A program made the position numbers and the translations under genes. From the NCBI GenBank assembly GCA_000027065.2, contig FN543093.2, positions 2,546,074 to 2,610,073 of the forward strand: a stretch of DNA of 64,000 nt, read 5' to 3'. The notes below the pieces were generated by a model. It did no database searches. It worked only from the letters and a program-made list of their open reading frames with translations, and had not been told where the DNA came from. Positions 60,434 to 64,000 of this stretch are shown piece after piece. Every line of letters begins with the position of its first letter. Position 1 is the first letter of the stretch. The stretch comes from Cronobacter turicensis z3032. GTDB lineage: Bacteria > Pseudomonadota > Gammaproteobacteria > Enterobacterales > Enterobacteriaceae.

Positions 60434-61522
60434 TCACTTCAGGTTTTTCCCCATACGAATCAGATGTTGCCGCTGCAGGCGCAGCAAATCGCGCACGGAC
60501 AATAACGGGTACGGCAGGCCGTGTTCGCGCGCCACCTCCGCGATAATGGCGCTCAGCGCCGGAAAATGGCGATGGCTCCAGTCAGGGAAGAGATGATGCG
60601 TCAGGTGCAGGTTTAAACCGCCGAGCCAGTACCCTATCTGGCGTGGCCGCGTACGCCAGTCAAACGTGGTGGCAAACGCATGGTGATAAGGGCTGTTCGG
60701 CATGACGTTATCTTCCGGCGTCGGATAAAAATGCCCTTTTGCCCAGTGCGTACCGATAAGCAGCGAGACAAACATCCCTGAAACCAGCATCTGGCTTACC
60801 AAATAGACCGCGAGAACAGCAGGCCAGGAGCGCGTCCCGGCAAGGGCCAGCGCCGGTATTCCCAGCGCCAGCATAAAATGCCCGATTTTTAGCAGCAGAA
60901 AGAGCGCAACGCCTCTTGCGCCCGGATGGGGTAAATGGCGCGTGAAGGGCGTGTTTCCCAGTCGGTCACGCCAGTCCATCCACCAGCCATACCAGGGAAA
61001 GGTCAGCGCCGCCACCAGCGGCCAGTAGAGATATTGCGCGCGCATAAAGGGCTTCCAGCGCTGGAACGGCGTCTGGCAGAGAACGCCATTTTCATCGATA
61101 TCCGGATCGTAGTCCTGAATATTGGTGTACGGGTGATGAAACTGCACGTGGCGGACCTGCCAGCTGTCGGCATCCAGGCCCAGCGGAAGACTGATCGCAC
61201 GCCCGAGCCAGGCGTTCGCCGCGCCGGTGCGGCAGAATGCGTTGTGGCTGGCATCGTGCAGCACGTTCACCACCAGCAGCATGGCGAAAAAGATAAAGCC
61301 AAAATACCAGAGCGCGAAGCCCATCGCTGCCGATGCCGTCAGGCTCAGCAGATAACAGGCCGCGCAACAGAGCGCGAGAAAAGCGAGCTTCGCCCACATG
61401 CCTTTGTCGGCAAAGCGATGCTCCTGCTGCGTCGTCAGATAATGCCGACAGGCCGTGCGAAACGCTTTATGCAGCGCCGGATCGTGGCGTTCCACACGTA
61501 ACGGCGGCAGGTTACGCTTCAT
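60434..61522 (-). CDS. Membrane fatty acid desaturase (first of a tandem pair)
   Basis: This 362-residue integral membrane di-iron enzyme has the three histidine boxes of acyl desaturases: HDASHNAF (about residues 89-96), HVQFHH (about 124-129) and NLHLTHHLF (about 305-313), with membrane segments between them. The last box is HxxHH as in soluble-substrate or acyl-lipid desaturases of the FA_desaturase family, close to front-end (delta-6-like) enzymes but without a cytochrome b5 domain. It is last in a four-gene overlapping operon and a paralogue of the preceding gene (shared NTPF/RTPL and TPFQRW stretches). Substrate unknown. Confidence 0.88.
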   Translation of the reverse strand: MKRNLPPLRVERHDPALHKAFRTACRHYLTTQQEHRFADKGMWAKLAFLALCCAACYLLSLTASAAMGFALWYFGFIFFAMLLVVNVLHDASHNAFCRTGAANAWLGRAISLPLGLDADSWQVRHVQFHHPYTNIQDYDPDIDENGVLCQTPFQRWKPFMRAQYLYWPLVAALTFPWYGWWMDWRDRLGNTPFTRHLPHPGARGVALFLLLKIGHFMLALGIPALALAGTRSWPAVLAVYLVSQMLVSGMFVSLLIGTHWAKGHFYPTPEDNVMPNSPYHHAFATTFDWRTRPRQIGYWLGGLNLHLTHHLFPDWSHRHFPALSAIIAEVAREHGLPYPLLSVRDLLRLQRQHLIRMGKNLK

Positions 61523-62603
61523 GCGGGTGCCCCATCTGTGTCAAAAATGCCCGCTGCGCGGCGCGCAGTTCGCGATAGCTGATGCAGCGGTACGGCAGGT
61601 TATGTTCCTGGGCCAGCCGCGCTACGATCCGCGCGAGCGCCGGGTAATGGCGATGGTGCCAGCCTGGAAACAGATGGTGCGTCAGGTGATAATTCAGCCC
61701 GCCGGTAAAGGCCTCCTGCCAGCGCCGGGGCGTGAGCCAGTCGCAGGCGGTGGTGAAATTATGGTGATACCAGCCATGCGTCATCTGTTGGCTTTCGCCT
61801 TCCGGCGCCTGATAAAACGTCGTCCCGGCCCAGTGCGTGCCCAGCAATAAAAACACCACCAGCAGCGAGGCGCACATCTGGATCAGCAGATAAATACCCG
61901 CCACCATCCACAGGTTATGGCCCGCCATGATCGGCACGCCCAGCATCAGCGTCAGATGCGCTATTTTGCTGAAAATAAAAGCTCCCCACCCTCTCACGCC
62001 AGGCAGCAGGCGCTCCGCCTGCAGCGGCGTGCGGCCCAGCCTGTCGGCCCAGTCAAACACGATGCCTATCCAGCTCAGGGATAACGCCGCCACCAGCGGC
62101 CAGTAAAGATGCTGAAAGCGCATCCAGCCGCGCCAGCGCTGAAACGGCGTCTGGCGTAAAATCCCGTTCTCTTCGGTATCCAGATCGTAGTGTTCAATAT
62201 TCGCGTAGCGATGATGAAAACTGACGTGACGGGCGCGCCAGTAGACGGGCTCAATACCGGTTGAGATAGTCACCGCGCGGCTGATAAACGCATTCCAGAA
62301 ACGGCTGCGGGTAAAGGTCTGGTGAGAGGCGTCATGGTTAACGTCAATATTCAGCCACATCATCAGCATGGCAAAGGCCGCATACCCCGCCATAAATACC
62401 ACCGGCTGCGACGCCGCCAGCGCCTGGATATAACACGCCACGCTTGCCAGCAGGATCAGGGCCGCCTTGACGCGCGCCCGCCGGTCGGCGAAACGATGGT
62501 CGCCGCGGCGGCGGAGATAACCATACGCCTCCCGGTGCAGCGCCCGGTGAAATGCGCCCTCTTCTGCCGGGCTGAAGCGCAGCGGAGCGAGCGTGTTAGC
62601 CAT
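61512..62603 (-). CDS. Membrane fatty acid desaturase (second of a tandem pair)
   Basis: The 363-residue protein has the same plan as the next gene: histidine boxes HDASHQTF, HVSFHH and NYHLTHHLF, about four membrane segments, and no cytochrome b5 domain. The pair clearly arose by duplication but has diverged widely outside the boxes, so the two probably act on different positions or substrates. Its end overlaps the following desaturase by 11 bases, and its start overlaps the sterol-desaturase-family gene by eight, so translation is coupled. An electron donor (ferredoxin or cytochrome) is not encoded in the visible part. Confidence 0.88.
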   Translation of the reverse strand: MANTLAPLRFSPAEEGAFHRALHREAYGYLRRRGDHRFADRRARVKAALILLASVACYIQALAASQPVVFMAGYAAFAMLMMWLNIDVNHDASHQTFTRSRFWNAFISRAVTISTGIEPVYWRARHVSFHHRYANIEHYDLDTEENGILRQTPFQRWRGWMRFQHLYWPLVAALSLSWIGIVFDWADRLGRTPLQAERLLPGVRGWGAFIFSKIAHLTLMLGVPIMAGHNLWMVAGIYLLIQMCASLLVVFLLLGTHWAGTTFYQAPEGESQQMTHGWYHHNFTTACDWLTPRRWQEAFTGGLNYHLTHHLFPGWHHRHYPALARIVARLAQEHNLPYRCISYRELRAAQRAFLTQMGHPHEA

Positions 62604-63714
62604 GGCCCAGCGCCCTCGTCTTCACGACAGGCATGACCAGGACTATCAAACCGTGCAGCGCCAGCGCGGGCAGGCTGACCTGCCAGATAAGCGCCTGCCA
62701 GCCAAAAACCGACAGACACAGCAGCGGCATCAGGCTGGTCACGACCGCCCAGCCGAGGCGACTGGCGCGATGCCCGTCGCTCATCAGTCCCATCATGACT
62801 GATGCGGCCACCAGCAGTAAAAACAGCGTGATTTGCTCCCCGCCGATATCGTCATAGCCATACCCGTAACGTTGTATGTAGCCGATAACCGGGATAAACA
62901 GCAGCAGCGTACCGCTCACCATTATCAGCGGCGCGGGGCTCGGTCTGGCGGGAGACGGCTGCGGACGAAAACCAAGCAGGCGGGCGAACGGCGCGTTGCT
63001 CTCCCGCAGCGGATTGGCAGAGGCGCTATAGCCTTTTACGCCGTACTGATGCTCATCCCGCGCGGGCGGCGTCTGGCTAAACGATCCGAAAAGCTTATCC
63101 CAGACGATCAATGTACCGCCGTAGTTACTGTCGGAGAAACGCCGCTCGCGCAGGTGGTGAACACGGTGATGGGACGGCGTCACCAGCAGCCGCTCCAGAA
63201 TGCCGAGCCGTCCGGTAAAGGCGTTGTGGTTAAAAAACTGAATACTGTAGTGAATGACGGAGACTGCAAGAAACACCGACAGCGGCACGCCCGCCACCGC
63301 CAGCAGCATAAAAAAGGGCACCGAGGTCAACGACGAATACCAGGAATTGCGCACGCCAAGCGAGAGGTTATAGTGCTCGCCGTGGTGATGCACGCTGTGT
63401 ACCGCCCAGAGCAGCGGCCATTGATGATGCAGCCGGTGCAGCCAGTAGAACCCAAAATCCCAGGCGATAAAGGCGAATACCCACACCGCCACGGCAGGCA
63501 GCGACTGGAACAGATCGAGACTCGCCGTGCGGGACACCAGGCTGTAGCACAGCACTTCCAGCCCGCGAAACAGCCACAGCATCATCTGGCCTGAGTTGAC
63601 GTTAAACACCACATCGCGCCAGTTAACCGCCGCGTTGCCGCGCCACTTAAGCAGCAAGGCCTCTCCGAAAACCAGCCCCAGCATCACTACGATGGGCAGC
63701 GTTAACTCATTCAT
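62596..63714 (-). CDS. Sterol desaturase/fatty acid hydroxylase-family membrane protein
   Basis: This 372-residue membrane oxygenase has the eight-His pattern of the family: FYWLHRLHHQWPLLWAVHSV (HxxxHH), then VHHHGEHYN, and HHRVHHLRE, with PSHHRVHH about residues 182-189. Relatives include sterol desaturases, sphingolipid and fatty acid hydroxylases and alkylglycerol monooxygenase. The C-terminal 120 or so residues hold extra membrane segments with no known match. ATG 63714 has AAGGAA upstream and overlaps the PAP2 stop. It is in the same operon as both desaturases. Confidence 0.9.
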   Translation of the reverse strand: MNELTLPIVVMLGLVFGEALLLKWRGNAAVNWRDVVFNVNSGQMMLWLFRGLEVLCYSLVSRTASLDLFQSLPAVAVWVFAFIAWDFGFYWLHRLHHQWPLLWAVHSVHHHGEHYNLSLGVRNSWYSSLTSVPFFMLLAVAGVPLSVFLAVSVIHYSIQFFNHNAFTGRLGILERLLVTPSHHRVHHLRERRFSDSNYGGTLIVWDKLFGSFSQTPPARDEHQYGVKGYSASANPLRESNAPFARLLGFRPQPSPARPSPAPLIMVSGTLLLFIPVIGYIQRYGYGYDDIGGEQITLFLLLVAASVMMGLMSDGHRASRLGWAVVTSLMPLLCLSVFGWQALIWQVSLPALALHGLIVLVMPVVKTRALGHG

Positions 63715-64000
63715 GATTCAATTCCTTTTGTATCATCCGGTAAGACAGCATTTTACGCGCCAGCATGCCTGCCAGCAGCGTGAGGGCGACGCCCCCGACG
63801 AGATCGATAAACAGGTGTCGCCGCAGTTGTAAAATCGAGACGCTGATCGCCGCGCCCCAGAGCACGGCGGTGAGCGTGTAGCGCCACTGCCCGCGTTGGC
63901 TGATGCCCCAGACCATTAACAGGGTGAGCGCCATATGGAGCGACGGGAAACAGTTTTGCGGCGAATCCACCGCCAGCAAAAGACGCAGCGCCTCGACGCT
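63707..64000 (-). CDS. PAP2-superfamily membrane phosphatase/transferase (5' end outside window)
   Basis: The frame is open to the right edge, so only the C-terminal 97 codons are seen. NCFPSLHMALTLLMVWG carries the PAP2 catalytic SxH motif in the FPSLH form of the PAP2_3/inositol-phosphorylceramide-synthase-like branch, and RRHLFIDLVGGVAL carries the last His and the Asp. Hydrophobic segments frame both. Such enzymes remove or transfer phosphate-linked lipid head groups at the membrane. It overlaps the next gene by eight bases and is the most upstream visible gene of the lipid operon. Confidence 0.82.
   Translation of the reverse strand, partial: SVEALRLLLAVDSPQNCFPSLHMALTLLMVWGISQRGQWRYTLTAVLWGAAISVSILQLRRHLFIDLVGGVALTLLAGMLARKMLSYRMIQKELNHE

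Noticed and set aside
60434..64000. Carotenoid (yellow pigment) cluster
   Set aside because: Although a sterol-desaturase-family protein can be a carotenoid hydroxylase, no crtE, crtB, crtI or crtY-like gene is visible, and two acyl desaturases plus PAP2 do not fit.

Overview
The window comes from the chromosome of a GC-rich member of the Enterobacteriaceae. Nearly every backbone protein can be lined up from memory with its E. coli counterpart at the same length, and the gene order is largely that of the E. coli hemA-prs to min region. Overall content fits Cronobacter or a close relative. The genus is an inference; no rRNA or marker gene is present to prove it.

Backbone, left to right: lolB(partial)-ispE-prs-dauA; ychH; pth-ychF; yecA; treA; ymgE-ycgR-emtA-ldcA; cvrA; dadX-dadA; ycgB (SpoVR-like)-fadR-nhaB-dsbB; ycgN-ycgM-ycgL; minCDE; rnd-fadD-yeaY-tsaB-yoaA-yoaB. 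These cover isoprenoid and PRPP synthesis, peptidyl-tRNA recycling, periplasmic trehalose use, c-di-GMP braking of flagella, murein turnover, D-alanine catabolism, fatty-acid regulation and activation, periplasmic disulfide formation and division-site placement.

Accessory blocks sit between these genes. (1) 8.8-14.2 kb: DUF3750 protein, a TetR/quinone-reductase pair with a clear operator, an orphan KilAC-type antirepressor, and an AhpD-like/MocR pair. (2) 14.2-20 kb: a four-gene ABC importer divergent from a metallo-beta-lactamase-fold hydrolase and a LacI regulator, with a perfect 20-bp palindrome in the shared promoter region. (3) 22.2-24.3 kb: a TonB-dependent siderophore receptor with a Fur-box-like sequence. 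(4) 27.3-33.7 kb: a patchy insertion between ldcA and cvrA (hypothetical protein, GNAT, chemoreceptor with a sigma-28 promoter, DUF1330, aldo/keto reductase, LysR). (5) 44.2-49.9 kb: an AT-richer O-antigen modification island (gtrA, gtrB, a GtrII-type glucosyltransferase, an acyltransferase, a phage-like fragment and a decayed IS3-family element) bounded by a duplication of the last codons of ycgN, which reads as a decayed prophage scar. (6) 60.4 kb to the window end: an overlapping operon of two fatty-acid desaturases, a sterol-desaturase-family oxygenase and a PAP2-type enzyme, apparently an uncharacterised lipid-modification system.

Regulatory sequence is unusually readable: a PurR box inside ispE for prs, a FadR site before fadD, two sigma-28 promoters (ycgR and the chemoreceptor), and many perfect intrinsic terminators. 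No tRNA, rRNA or CRISPR array was recognised.
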